The position numbers and the translations under genes were made by a program. The notes beneath the pieces were generated by a model, which did no database searches, was not told where the DNA came from, and saw only the letters and a program-made list of their open reading frames with translations. Positions 20,978-32,429 of a DNA stretch of 64,000 bases are shown here, piece by piece. Numbering within the stretch: position 1 is the stretch's first letter; every line of letters begins with the position of its first letter. Origin of the DNA: Prochilodus magdalenae (taxonomy: Eukaryota > Chordata > Actinopteri > Characiformes > Prochilodontidae); assembly GCA_024036415.1 (NCBI GenBank), contig JAMWET010000660.1:80001-144000 (forward strand), written 5' to 3'.

Positions 20978-21511
20978 AAATGCCTGGAGCATTCTGGGAG
21001 CTGGGGTTCTTGGTGGATATGGCTCTAAGCTAGCACTACCGCTGTCCTCTACAGGTAGCAAGTGTGCTCTGCCGAGCCAGCCCTGCCTTTAGCTTGGTGG
21101 TTCTGCAGTTCTAACATCGGAACACTGCGGTCAGTCTTTTCCAAAAGCTCTTCCTTTTTGCCTTCTTCGGCTCCTTCTTTTTCTCCTCATCGCATTCTTT
21201 CTGTTTATTTTTTTCCATCATGGCCTTCAGATTTAACATGGCCTCCTGGAGTACCCGTTGGTTCGTCATCATGAATAATTTTGTTTCTTTTTCAGTTTGC
21301 ATCTCCTTCAGCTGGAGGTGTGTGGTCTCCTCCTTTTGGTCTCCATATATGACCTTATAGAGTGCCTTTTCTCTCCACTCTGCCTCCTTCTTTTCTTTCA
21401 GGAATCTCTCTTTTTTTTATCCTGGAGCTCCATCTTCAGTAGGCCCTTTTCACAAAAAAGCGGAAATACGTCGACGCTGGGTGGTACAAGTTCCTGTACT
21501 CCCGGCTGACC

Positions 21512-23648
21512 ATGGAACATTTCTCTTCATTGCTGTCCTCGCTGCCGAGACTGAAGTTTGAGGATGTTTCCAGGATCGTTGGGAAATATTCATCAACGAA
21601 GGACTCGAAGATGAGTAAAGGCTACAAATTCTTTGTTGAAGAGTTCCTTCACAGCTATCAGGGTAAGGAAACGCCAGCTAACGTTAGCTTGTTTACATCT
21701 GTGCTAGCTAACTAGCATTTAATGTATATGCATCATATACTAGCGTTTAGTGTTAAATATGTCTAGTTTAAGCAAATAGTAAATATTATGAATGATACTG
21801 ACTGATTTAGTTAACGTGATCTACGAGGCTGAAGTTAGCTCCTTATTCGCAGCTCCCGATTAGGTTAGCTAGCAAACCAAGTAACAGCTTTGTTTACATC
21901 TATGCCTGCTAACACGCTAGCACAACAAGTTAATCCTCATCACGGGAATGATAGGCTGTGTGTTATTGTTTATTCAGTGCCCAATATAGTCGACAACAAG
22001 GTAGTCAGATAGTCAGAGCTAGATGCTACCGATCGATGAGGAAGAACGAGGAGCCACACAAACTTGAGGTTGTACATGGTCTGCCGGTTGGCTTGAAAAG
22101 CTGTTAGTGTCTTCGTTCAGGCTGTACCTTTTTTATTACACTGCAGTTTGCAGCTTTCTTTCCGTTCTTCTATGTTTGATAGTACTGCGGTTGCAGACTT
22201 CCCCTGTAATGTGCAGCTTTCTTGTAATGCTCTGTTTAATTCACAATTGATTATCTAAGCTCATTATTTGCTTTAGCTGATCTTTGTTAGGGCTGCAGTT
22301 GCAGCCACTTCGTTTCCATTTAATATGAAGCTTTCCTAAAACTCTTGTATAAATTGCTAGTTCATTATCTAAACTTTATTTTTGTTTACTTTAGGTGACC
22401 TTGGATACACACGACTGTATCCTGACTGCCCACGCATGCAGTTGTGCAGCTGGAAAAGGGCTGTGCAATCATGTAGTTGCACTCCTTTTCCAAACAGCCC
22501 ACTATGTGCAGCTTAATTTGACTGTTGTGCCACTGCCACTGGCCTGTACAAGTGAGCTGCAAAGATGGCATAGGCCAAGGACACAGGTATGTGTACTCCC
22601 ATTCCTCCACATTTAGTTATATACTTTAGTCATTTTTAAATGTAAATAATGCTTCTGTACAACTAACAGGTTAAATTATATACTGTGGTAATATATGCTA
22701 TATCCTGAAAGTCAGCTACCCTGCTGTCCCTAGTTAAGATGTGTCTGTTAAAGCAGGAAAAGTACAGTACTGAATATAAAGTACAGGGCATTTGATCTTG
22801 GCATCTATGACTAAGAAATTTTTTCACCCCCTAAAATGGACTAACCCCCTTCAAAGTGAGCCTAAATTTTAGTAATGTGCAACATTACTATTTGTAATGT
22901 TCTGTCCTTTGTGAGGATGCAATTTTTTTCCTTACTGTGGGATTAATAAAGGAATATCTTATCTTAGTTTTGTGATTGTATTCATTCTAAGGGAGTTCAT
23001 CCAGAACCATTGGGTCAGCTTGTTGTGAGGAAGCCTAAAACGCTGGAGAAGACTGGAGTTAAGTCAACCCTTTACCGAGCTTATCCAGGTGAGGCAATGA
23101 CCTGTTTAATTAAATGTTCGTTTTTTTATGATTTAGTCTAATTATTTTAATCTGTATCTATAGGGCCCCTTCCAGATCTGCATGTTTTGGCATCAGGAGA
23201 AAAACTGAGTAAAATCAGCCCTCGTCCTCTGCTAGTGACAGTGTTGGACGGCATTACAAATCCAGAATTCGTACCCTCAAGGTTTGGGTATCTTTCAGAA
23301 ACACCACCATTTGGGCTGGTAGAAGTAAAAAGCACCACAGCTGACAATATAACTGGAGTTTCATTCATCAAAATTCAAAATGATCAGGCCAAACTAAAAG
23401 AATCCCATAAATACTATTGGCAGGTTCAAGGCCAGCTTGCAGTGACTGGTTTGCAGTGGTGTGACTTTGTCACAGGCACAAAAGATGACCTTACAATACA
23501 GCGAATTTGGAAAGATGACGTTTCAATCAATGAAGGACACGTTGGTTATTTTTTTATCACAACGTCTACATGGACATGTTTTTTTCCATGGTGTGAACAG
23601 CCTTTGTATTTTAAGACACTGATAAAATGTGTATATTTATGTATATAA
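21512..23648 (+). pseudogene. ISL2EU accessory gene: SWIM zinc finger + YqaJ-like nuclease, incomplete
   Basis: Four exons can be placed. Exon 1 starts at 21512 (MEHFSSLLSSLPRLKFEDV) and ends at a GTAAGG donor at 21663. The second (22395-22587) has a SWIM-type finger, CSCAAGKGLCNH, and a GTATGT donor. The third (about 22991-23088) reads GVHPEPLGQLVVRKPKTLE. The last (from about 23164) reads FGLVEVKS and then YYWQVQGQLAVTGLQWCDFV, the YqaJ exonuclease signature with the acidic/lysine EVKS motif. Exon 1 ends in phase 1, while the SWIM exon needs phase 0, so an exon between them is gone. The N-terminal part of the nuclease fold is also short, and the C-terminus runs into unrelated sequence. In this superfamily the protein is thought to assist transposition. 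Confidence 0.75.
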
Positions 23649-23901
23649 TACGTGCAGTTATCAGACAAAGGATCCCTACTGCTTTTTCCTACTCTACATT
23701 TAAGTTTAAAATAGTTTGGTGGAGCTTAAAATGTCTTTACCAATTTATACATTTTGTGCTTCTGCATATAAATATGAACTGAATTGTATTTAAAAAAAAA
23801 TTAACTGAGCAGCAGTTTCCAAATGATATTCTGAATAAACAAATAAATCACTGTCTGTGTGCCATTGTTTATTTAATTAAATATAGTTTCGTTTCTGTTT
23901 G

Positions 23902-25869
23902 TTAACAGTCTTTTTTGCTGAACTGTTTTCCATGTTTGAATCCCCCCCGATGATGTCTTGCACCTTTAGCTGCCAGCATATCTTCGATGACAAAACCCTT
24001 GTCTGCCATGATCTCGTCTTCCAGTTCCAGCAGCTCTAGAATGCCCGACTTTTTTGTGATCTCTTTGTCAGAAATTGAACCTGTGAAGAGGCTGGAAATG
24101 AATGTCACTGCACCGCATGGTGCTACTCCAAGCAGACCTTTAAATGTGGTAGTGTTCTTGTAGTTGGAGAAGGTCTCAGAGTGAAGTGTCAGAGAGGTGG
24201 CACTCTCGCAGCGAATTTCTGTGCAGTCCAGAATGACTCTCATTTTTGGACTGTACTGTCTAAATTTCTGTGGCATGGGGTCATTCACTTGTTGCCTGGA
24301 CATCCAAATGGGAACTGAACCCAGCACAAAAAACAGGTAATTTGCCCATGTGATTATTATTCTGCTGACTGTAGCTATGCTTACTCCACAGATGTCAGCA
24401 ATCACCTGCTCCTTCAGTCCAGCAGCTACACGAAGGCAATAGATAAACAATTCATCTAGGAGCTGTATCTTCCGTGCAGGGCTTGCTGTTGGGAGTGCTG
24501 CTTCTCCCATTCTTTGTGCCTTGGTCCAATAGATAAGATGTGCAGCAGATGGAGCAATGGACTCCCAAAAAATTTCAAACACTTGCTGTGAAGGAAATCT
24601 GGTGTAATACCTGATGGTCTCATCAGAAACACAAAATCTGCCCAGGATGTTTGACGATCCCATCAATGTTTTCTGCAAACTGGCGTCCAGCTCTTCAATG
24701 TATTGCAGGGCATCATCCAAAGCACCTACAAAATATATGAACATTATTATAGTGTTAGATTACAATACACTACACTTTATAATTCAGTGAACCTATAAGA
24801 GATCAATAACAAATACACTTGAACTTATAAAATTTAGTAATACCAATAGGAAGTATTTAATGAAATATTTACTTGGCTAACAAAGAACAATTGAAGCAAA
24901 CAATTCATACAAAACAATATAAATAAAAGTATCTGTATTCCAATATTACTATAAGCGCTGTAAAAGTTTAACAGTGTGGAAAATGGCTATGCCCAGTAAA
25001 AACAGATTAATAGTCATAAATATCAAATAAGCATTTTAACAAGTAAATGCTTCCTGTTGGAAAGTCCAATTTAAGACCAGTTTCTACAAGCAGCTGGGTT
25101 TTGATGGTTAAAGCTGGCCTTTGATAGTCAATGTGGTTGAAAAGCTGGCCATACAGGTGAATACACATATACTGGCAAGCTAGCTAGTTAACCAGCTCTT
25201 GACCAGCATATTGTTGTTGCATTTGTTTTTGGTTATGCTTGGCCATGCTGACCAAACAGCAATATACATGTTTGACTTGCTTATACTGGATGTGTAGGTT
25301 AGCTTGGTCAGGTTTATTATGCTTGTAAACCAGGTCAATCGTCAAACTCAAATGAAAACATACCCGTGCTCGTCAAAATCTAAGATGGTCTACTAATTTA
25401 ACCAGCTCGTTTTGAATAGCGATTAGAGACAAATAGGTAAACAAGCATACATACCTGCAGGAGGGCGTGCTGCGTAGTCATGATCCTGAGCGCAAAAGGT
25501 TTCCACAACCTCCGTCTCCGGTGGACGAACGTTTACTCCCCGGCGAGAGCTTGCTCTTTCAAACACTGACAGCTTAGGAGGGGGGACGTGAAAATTGTTC
25601 CACTGAAACCGAGTGGGAACAGCACCCGGTTTCAGCCGCGAGCTTCCCTCTATGTAGCCCGCAGCAGTGAAATGCCGGCTGCACACAAAGGTACTCCCGC
25701 GCCGAATCACAAACTTTACCCCTTCATCTCTCCTTATCGCACGCACCCATTTTTTCTTTTGCTCACCGTCAGCCGGAAAGCCATGGAAACTGAGATACGG
25801 CTGCTTTTGTTTTGAGTGCGAACACCTTGGTACACTGCAAAAGCTCTTGTTCTTGGACTCTGCCATCAC
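23902..25869 (-). pseudogene. ISL2EU THAP-DDE transposase, C-terminally truncated
   Basis: Exon 1 (25869-25455) encodes a THAP zinc finger: CSVPRC, then FHGFP, W, CSRHF and AVPTRF. This C2CH layout binds the element's ends. A donor GTATGT follows. Exon 2 (24725-23902, acceptor TTTTGTAG) joins in phase 1 and in frame. It carries a helix-turn-helix (EQVIADICGVSIATVSR) and the DDE_Tnp_4-type catalytic domain with the first two acids (LDCTEIRCES and MADKGFVIEDML). The protein stops after FSKKDC, before the segment where the family has its third acid, so it should be inactive. No other frameshift is seen in these two exons. Confidence 0.82.
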
Positions 25870-26129
25870 TGTTTACTGTTTAGCGGAACTAGCTTTACCC
25901 ATCCACACGTGTTTCCGGAAAAAAGAATGCGGAAGTGTGAAAAGGGCCTGTTGGTCCAGCTTTTGTCTCAGCTGGATGTTTTCACTCTCCAGTTCCTCCC
26001 GTGTTATAAAGGGGCTGTTTTCTTCTATGGCCTCCCCATTCTTTTCCTGATTAGGAGCTCTAGGAACCCTCTCTATCATGTGTTCTAAGAAAATGGGGTT
26101 CATTTTCTCTACACTGCACAGACACACGC

Positions 26130-26400
26130 ACTGCTGCAAGGCTCAAGTGCAAATGTGGGGTTTGGAGGCGTGTGACTCCTACTTACACACTTTTAGAGTG
26201 GCACACTTGATGACGTCATTAGGCATTCCGTCTGCACGCCCATGTACGGAGTTGATGACGTCATCTGCAGAGGAGAATCCACCGTTCTATAAAACAGGTT
26301 AGCTTTGTGGGGTGGGGGTGGGGCGCTAGAGACCCATACACCTACACAGTAGAAAGGTGATGACGTCATCAACAGAGGACAATCCACCGTTCTTCAAATC
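26130..26400 (-). promoter_or_regulatory. Promoter block of pseudogene D
   Basis: TGACGTCA remains at 26211-26218, 26256-26263 and 26361-26368, and the G-rich block is at about 26308-26325. The TATA position reads TGTAAGT on the minus strand. Confidence 0.6.
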
Positions 26401-27850
26401 AAGTGACAGAAAAAAACAGGCCTTAGAATTTAAAATCCAAAATAAAACGTTTTTAATCAGGTAAATGAGAACTGATCCAGTTTCTTTCACTGATTCTGTT
26501 CACCGAATCAAATCTCTGATATCCATTTCTCCAATCCCTGCTAATACCGTCCCTGTCATGTTTTTCAGAAACCTGCTTCCACTCACTGCTCACTTCACTT
26601 CAGAAGGGAACCTTCAGAACCTTCTAGGTCTAATAATAATAATAATAATGATAATAATAATAATAATAATAATTATTATTATTATTATAGTACAGCAAAA
26701 ATAACATTTATAATAATAATTTTACAAAACAACTTAATAATAATGATGTAATTCTTCTTATTAATTTTGTAATTTTTTAAAATTATTATTATCACTCTGA
26801 TTCTGCAGGTGCTAGGGGCAGTTTAGAGCTCAGAGGAGCTCCTCACCAAGTCAGAACCGAATCTCGCCTGTGTTTAGCTAACCCTAGCTAATGTCTCACT
26901 GCTACTAGGAATGGACTGTAAAGAATTTCTTTATTTAATTCGGCCTTTCCTTTGTAAGCACATACAAAATGTGGAACTTTTATTTTGGCGACTTCCTTTT
27001 TGTTGTACTGCCCGCTGTTATGCATGTGTGACAGTAACGGAGGGAAATGTGGAAAATGGAGACGGACACGGAACGGCTCTCACTATTAACGTTAGGACGG
27101 TGAACAAGGTGTTGGACAGTTATATTGAGTTTCTTACTTGTGAGATTGAGGACTGTCCTCGAATAGCATTTTATTAAAACATACTTACTGAATATTCTTT
27201 TGTTCCTGCACAAACCAATAGACATGCATTTCCTGTTGTTTGTTTAATCCAGCTCATGGGGAAAAGAATAAACCTTCATGAACCAAGCTGACTATTATTC
27301 AGCTGGGCTACCTACATGGACATCCAGTAACTTCAGCATTCGGGTCCTCCACTCATACTCCGAGCTCCGTGTGCAGCTGGGTTACTGAGGTAGTGGGTTT
27401 TGAGACACAGTCGTGCACTGCTATCGGCCACACGAGGGAAGCGGTGCGGGGGGGTGCCGAATTCAGCACAACACCTGCACACTCTGCTCTCTCTGTTGCT
27501 CGTCTTCTCCACCCTCACCTGGGTTTCCAACCTGACGTTCAGCTTCGACAGGGTCTGTATATCTGTCACTAAACCTTCAACCTGCATACCACAGAGAAGA
27601 ACCACCTTACTGGACAGTTTCCCACTTTAACTCTCCAGTTTCCCACCAAAACTACTGCACCTGAACAATCTAAGTCAATAATGATGATGATTATTATTAT
27701 TATTAATAATATTATTATCATTATTAACATCATTATTATTATTATCATTATTATTTGTTATTTTGTGTCATTCTTAATTATTAATATGTTGTTTTTTAAT
27801 TATTATGTTGAAGTTTTATCACTATTATTATTATTTGGTATATTGTATTA

Positions 27851-27887
<37 letters not shown>

Positions 27888-28152
27888 CATTGATTTGTTG
27901 GTTTGTGTTATTGTTAATAATTTTTTATATTTTATATTAAAGTTTTAATATTATTATTATTATCATTGTTATTTTGTGTCATTGTTAATTATTAAAATGT
28001 TGTTTTTTAATTATTCTGTTGAAGTTGTATCATTATTATTATTATTATTATTATCATTATTTGTTATTTTGTGTCATTCTTAATTATTAATAATTTGTTT
28101 TTTTAATTATTATGTTGAAGTTTTATCATTATTATTATTATTTGGTATATTG

Positions 28153-28186
<34 letters not shown>

Positions 28187-28786
28187 GATTTGTTCGTTTG
28201 TGTTATTGTTAATTATTATTATGTTGTTTTATAATTATTATTATGTTAAAGTTTTAATATTAATATTATTATTTGGTATTTTGTGTTCTTGTTTATTATT
28301 ATTATTATTATCATAATTATTATGTTTGTGTTATTGTTAATTATTATTATGTTATTATTATGTAAAGTTTTAACATTATTGTTGTTATTATTATTATTAT
28401 TATAATTATTAGTTATTTTGTGTTATTGTTAATTATTAATATGTCATTTTGTCATATGTTAAAGTTACATAATTATTATTATCGTTGTTGCTGTAGTTAT
28501 GTTGTTGTTTGTTTTGATCATTGATTTACAGAAGACATGCTGAGACGGCCTGTTTACTTATCTATTTACTCTTTTATTTATTGTATGTTTGTTTGTTGGT
28601 TTATGAGGTGCTTTTGAAGCAGGTGCTCCTCCAGCTGAGTGCGTTTTAAGGCACCCTGCCTGGAGCATTCTGGGAGCTGGGGTTCTTGGTGGATATGGCT
28701 CTAAGCTAGCACTACCGCTGTCCTCTACAGGTAGCAAGTGTGCTCTGCCGAGCCAGCCCTGCCTTTAGCTTGGTGGTTCTGCAGTT
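26401..28786. repeat. Upstream part of tandem unit D, microsatellite-rich, and E 3' flank
   Basis: 26401-27700 matches unit C at 15516-16650. It has an AAT/ATT run at about 26630-26690. 27690-28480 is a compound of ATT-type repeats and TTGTTATTTTGTGTTATTG-like phrases. 28515-28786 is the family's 3' flank for gene E (GACATGCTGAGACGGCC, TTTATTTATT polyadenylation signal at about 28573-28580 on the minus strand). No gene is supported. Confidence 0.7.
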
Positions 28787-29290
28787 CTAACATCGGAACA
28801 CTGCAGTCAGTCTTTTCCAAAGGCTCTTCCTGTTTGCCTTCTTCGGCTCCTTCTTTTTCTCCTCATCGCATTCTTTCTGTTTATTTTTTTCCATAATGGC
28901 TTTCAGATTTAACATTGCCTCCTGGAGTACCCGTTGGTTCGTCATCATGAATAATTTTGTTTCTTTTTCAGTTTGCAGCTCCTTCTGCAAACTCTCCAAC
29001 ATCTCCTTCAGCTGGAGGTGTGTGGTGTCCTTCTTTTGGTCTCCATATATGACCTTATAGAGTGCCTGTTCTCTCCACTCTGCCTCCTTCCTTTCTTTCA
29101 GGAATCTCTCGTTTTTAATCTGGAGCTCCATCTTCAGTTGGTCCAGTTTTTGTCTCAGCTGGATGTTTTCACTCTCCAGTTCCTCCCGTGTTATAAAGGG
29201 GCTGTTTTCTTCTATGTCCTCCTCATTCTTTTCCTGATTAGGAGCTCTAGGAGCCCTCTCTATCATGTGTTCTAAGAAAATGGGGTTCAT
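28787..29290 (-). CDS. Coiled-coil family gene E (167 aa, long subfamily), intact
   Basis: Open from ATG at 29290 to TAG at 28787. It is closest to gene A but has three extra codons after MIER (APRAPNQEK). The acidic N-terminal segment is followed by the LRQKLDQLKMELQ coil, then LKERKEAEWREQAL, the second coil LQLKEMLESLQKEL, and the Lys-rich end KRLTAVFRC. It is the left member of the second head-to-head pair, with F. Three CREs and a TATA box lie upstream, and a TTTATTTATT (reverse of AATAAA) lies downstream. Function unknown. Confidence 0.78.
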   Translation of the reverse strand: MNPIFLEHMIERAPRAPNQEKNEEDIEENSPFITREELESENIQLRQKLDQLKMELQIKNERFLKERKEAEWREQALYKVIYGDQKKDTTHLQLKEMLESLQKELQTEKETKLFMMTNQRVLQEAMLNLKAIMEKNKQKECDEEKKKEPKKANRKSLWKRLTAVFRC

Positions 29291-29344
29291 TTTCTCTACA
29301 CTGCACAGACACACGCACTGCTGCAAGGGTCAAGTGCCAATCTG

Positions 29345-29600
29345 GGGTTTGGAGGCTGACTCCTACTTATAGACTTTCAGAGTGGCACACTTTATGACGT
29401 CATGAGGCATTCCGTCTACACGCCCATTTACGGAGCTGATGACGTCATCTGCAGAGGAGAATCCACAGTTCTATAAAATAGGTTACCTTTGTGGGGTGGG
29501 GGTGGGGCACTAGAGACCCGTACACCTACACACGTAGAGAGATGATGACGTCATCAACAGAGGACAATCCACCGTTCTTCAAAACAGGTGACTCAGAAAA
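29345..29600 (-). promoter_or_regulatory. Promoter of gene E: TATA and three CREs
   Basis: TATAAG on the minus strand lies at about 29367-29372. TGACGTCA occurs at 29395-29402, 29440-29447 and 29546-29553, and the G-rich block at about 29494-29508. The layout is the same as in gene A. Confidence 0.72.
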
Positions 29601-30189
29601 AAACATTATTATTATTATTATTATTATTATAGCACAGCAAACAAATAACAAAACAACTTAATAATAATGATTTTATTCTTATTGATTTTGTACATTTAAA
29701 TATATATGTTATCACTCTGATTCTGCAGGTGCTGTAGGAAAGCTAGAGGGTCAAAGTGGGAAACTGTCCAGTAATGTTCTTTTTCTGTGTGGTATGCAGG
29801 TTGAGGGTTCAGGCACCCATTCAGATATACCCACCCCGGCTGTCTGTTCTTCTCTACCTTCATGAACCATCATTTTTTAAGTTGACTATTATTATTGCTG
29901 TGCTATAATAATAATAATAATAATAATAATATTTATTATTATTATTATTATTAGACCTAGAAGGTTCTGAAGGTTCCCTTCTGCACAGTGAGTGGAAGCA
30001 GGTTTCTGAAAAACATGACAGGGACCGTATTAGCAGGGATTGGAGAAATGGATTATCAGAGATTTGATTCGGTGAACAGAATCAGTGAAACTGGATCAGT
30101 TCTCATTTACCTGATTAAAAACGTTTTATTTTGGATTTTAAATCCTAAGGCCTGTTTTTTTCTGAGTCACTTGATTTGAAGAACGGTGG
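29601..30189. other. Spacer of the E/F divergent pair, noncoding
   Basis: It holds ATT/AAT runs at about 29607-29632 and 29908-29952 and pieces of the array module (CTGATTCTGCAGGTGCTG, GGAAACTGTCCAGTAATG). It also has the stretch shared with A/B and G/H/I (GTTTCTGAAAAACATGACAG). No gene is supported. Confidence 0.65.
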
Positions 30190-30430
30190 ATTGTCCTCTG
30201 TTGATGACGTCATCATCGCTCTACGTGTGTAGGTGTACGGGTCTCTAGCGCCCCACCCCCACCCCACAAAGCTAACCTGTTTTATAGAACGGTGGATTCT
30301 CCTCTGCAGATGACGTCATTAACTCCATAAATGGGCGTGTAGACGGAATGCCTAATGACGTCATAAAGTGTGCCACTCTGAAAGTCTATAAGTAGGAGTC
30401 ACACGCCTCCAAACCCCACATCTGCACTTG
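30190..30430 (+). promoter_or_regulatory. Promoter of gene F: three CREs, CACCC block, TATA
   Basis: TGACGTCA occurs at 30205-30212, 30311-30318 and 30356-30363. The C-rich CACCC block is at about 30250-30266 and TATAAGTA at 30387-30394. It is almost the same as the promoter of gene B. Confidence 0.75.
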
Positions 30431-30470
30431 ACCCTTGCAGCATTGCGTCTGTCTGTGCAGTGCAGAGAAA

Positions 30471-30920
30471 ATGAACCCCATTTACCTTGCGGTGTTGAGA
30501 AATGCTGCTGAACTGGAGCGTGAAAACTTCCAGCTGAGAAAAAAGCTGGACCGACTGAAGATGGAGCTCCAGGATGAAAAAGAGAGATTCCAAAAAGAAA
30601 AGAAGGAAGCAGAGAGAAGACAAAATGCACTCTGTAACATCATATCCGCAGAAAGAAAGAAGGAGGAGACCACACACCTCCAGCTGAAGGAGATGGTGGA
30701 GAGTCTGCAGAAGGAGCTGCAAACTGAAAAAGAAGCGTGGCAGGAAGAAAAAGTAGTGATGATGGGGAACCAACATGATCTGTTCCAGGACATGTTAAAC
30801 CTGATGACCATGATGGAAAAAAAATTACAGAAAAAATGTGATGAGGAGAAAAAGAAGGAGCCGAAGAAGGCCAAAACGAAGAGCCTGTGGAAAAGACTGA
30901 CTGCAGTGTTCCGATGTTAG
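30471..30920 (+). CDS. Coiled-coil family gene F (149 aa, short subfamily), intact
   Basis: Open from ATG to TAG. It differs from gene B at only a few residues (for example LRKKLDRLKMELQ against LRKKLDRLKIELQ, and KKAKTKSLWKRL against KKANRKSLWKRL near the end). The rest is the same, including EAWQEEKVVMMGNQHD and the final FRC. The block duplication that made it also copied its promoter and polyadenylation signal (AATAAATAAA at 31135-31144). The coil repeats suggest it forms dimers. No known family is recognised. Confidence 0.78.
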   Translation: MNPIYLAVLRNAAELERENFQLRKKLDRLKMELQDEKERFQKEKKEAERRQNALCNIISAERKKEETTHLQLKEMVESLQKELQTEKEAWQEEKVVMMGNQHDLFQDMLNLMTMMEKKLQKKCDEEKKKEPKKAKTKSLWKRLTAVFRC

Positions 30921-31310
30921 AACTGCAGAACCACCAAGCTAAAGGCAGGGCTGGCTCGGCAGAGCACACTTGCTACCTGTAGAGGACAGCGGTAGTGCTA
31001 GCTTAGAGCCATATCCACCAAGAACCCCAGCTCCCAGAATGCTCCAGGCTGGGTGCCTTAAAGGGCACTCAGCTGGAGGAGCACCTGCTTCAAAAGCACA
31101 TCATAAACCAACAAACAAACATACAATAAATAAAAGAGTAAATAGATAAGTAAACAGGCGTCTCAGCATGTCTTCTGTAAATCAATGATCAAAACAAACA
31201 ACAACATAACTACAGCAACAACGATAATATAACTAACATTACAAAATGACATATTAATTAACAATAACAATGACACAAAATAACAAATAATGACAATAAT
31301 AATCATAATC

Positions 31311-31348
<38 letters not shown>

Positions 31349-32429
31349 CATCATCATCCTGATCATTATTGTTATTATTCTATAATGACTCAGGTGCAGT
31401 AGTTTTGGTGGGAAACTGGAGAGTTAAAGTGGGAAACTGTCCAGTAAGGTTCTTCTTCTCTGTGGTATGCAGGTTGAAGGTTTAGTGACAGATATACAGA
31501 CCCACCCCGTTTAGGACGGATACGGAGTTGACTCTGTTTCTCCTCCACAGGTAAGAGCCGAGTCTCAGCTTTGTTTAGCTAACCCTAGCTGGTGTATCAC
31601 TGCTGCTAGTAGGAATGGACGTTTTAGATCATTTCAGCATTCCAGTACTCTCATACTCTGAGGTCCGTGTGCAGCTGGGTTACTGAGGGAGTGGGTTTTG
31701 AGACACAGTCGGTGACATTATCAACAGAGAAGAATCCACTTTCTATATAACAGGTGACTCTGAAAAAAACTGTTGTTGTTGCTCTTGTTGCGCAATTATT
31801 ATTGTTTTTGTTTTACATTAATATTATTGTAATTTTATTATTATTAATAAAATGAGATTATAATACATATATTTTTAAAAAACTAATTTTTAATTTTTTG
31901 AAATAAGGCCTGTTTTTTTCTCAGTCACCTCCATTACAGAAGGGTGGATTCTCCTCTGCCGATCTCAGCATGTCTTCTTTAAAAGAATGAATCTACTCAT
32001 TTGTGTTCAAATACAGGGATAGTCTTTAAGTTAACGTTAAGGTATTTTCCAAGAAATCTTAATGTTATTAATTAGCAATTTGGCCCCATAATAAACAAAA
32101 AACAAACTTAGTTTAAATTAAAAATGTGTAGATTATTTTTAGTTTCATTTGTGCAACATCAACTTGGACCATGGACATCACCAGTACTATGAATGGTAGA
32201 CAGAGTTCATCTACTGAGCAAGAGATAAATGTTCATTAATGAAGCAAACTGTCTCAGTACTGTACAATTTTAACTTCCTAATAGAAATCGTGTCACTTTT
32301 TAAAAAGATAATAAAATTTAGGTTTATTTTTATTTCCAAGAAGTCAAAACAGAACACAGTTACAATGTTCTAGTCTGTCTTGTAACCGTCTCCCCCAGCT
32401 CTGCCAGGGGCATCATATATGTGACTGTC

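Larger units (their letters stand above)
21441..25949. mobile_element. ISL2EU-type DNA transposon (THAP transposase + SWIM/YqaJ gene)
   Basis: The 4509-bp element has terminal inverted repeats AGGCCCTTTTCACA / TGTGAAAAGGGCCT (14 perfect bases, then a looser CGGAAAyACGT match). It is flanked by a GT dinucleotide on each side (21439-21440 and 25950-25951). Removing the element and one GT gives exactly the sequence of the intact homologue at the same place in gene E. Inside are two convergent genes: a THAP-DDE transposase (minus) and a SWIM-finger plus YqaJ-nuclease protein (plus). That pair is what the ISL2EU superfamily is known for. Both genes have lost parts, so the copy is not autonomous. 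Confidence 0.88.
21111..26103 (-). pseudogene. Coiled-coil family gene D, split by an ISL2EU insertion and frameshifted
   Basis: The first part (26103-25952) begins MNPIFLEHMIERVPRAPNQE and runs to the coil LRQKLDQ. The second part (21440-21111) resumes in the coil and runs to the normal end KRLTAVFRC. Between them sits the 4.5-kb ISL2EU element. Apart from that, the gene has a two-base gain in a T run (about 21409-21418), which shifts the frame, and an in-frame loss of 24 bases that removes the LESLQKEL segment. So it has two separate disabling changes. Three CREs remain upstream, but its TATA position reads TGTAAG. Confidence 0.88.
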
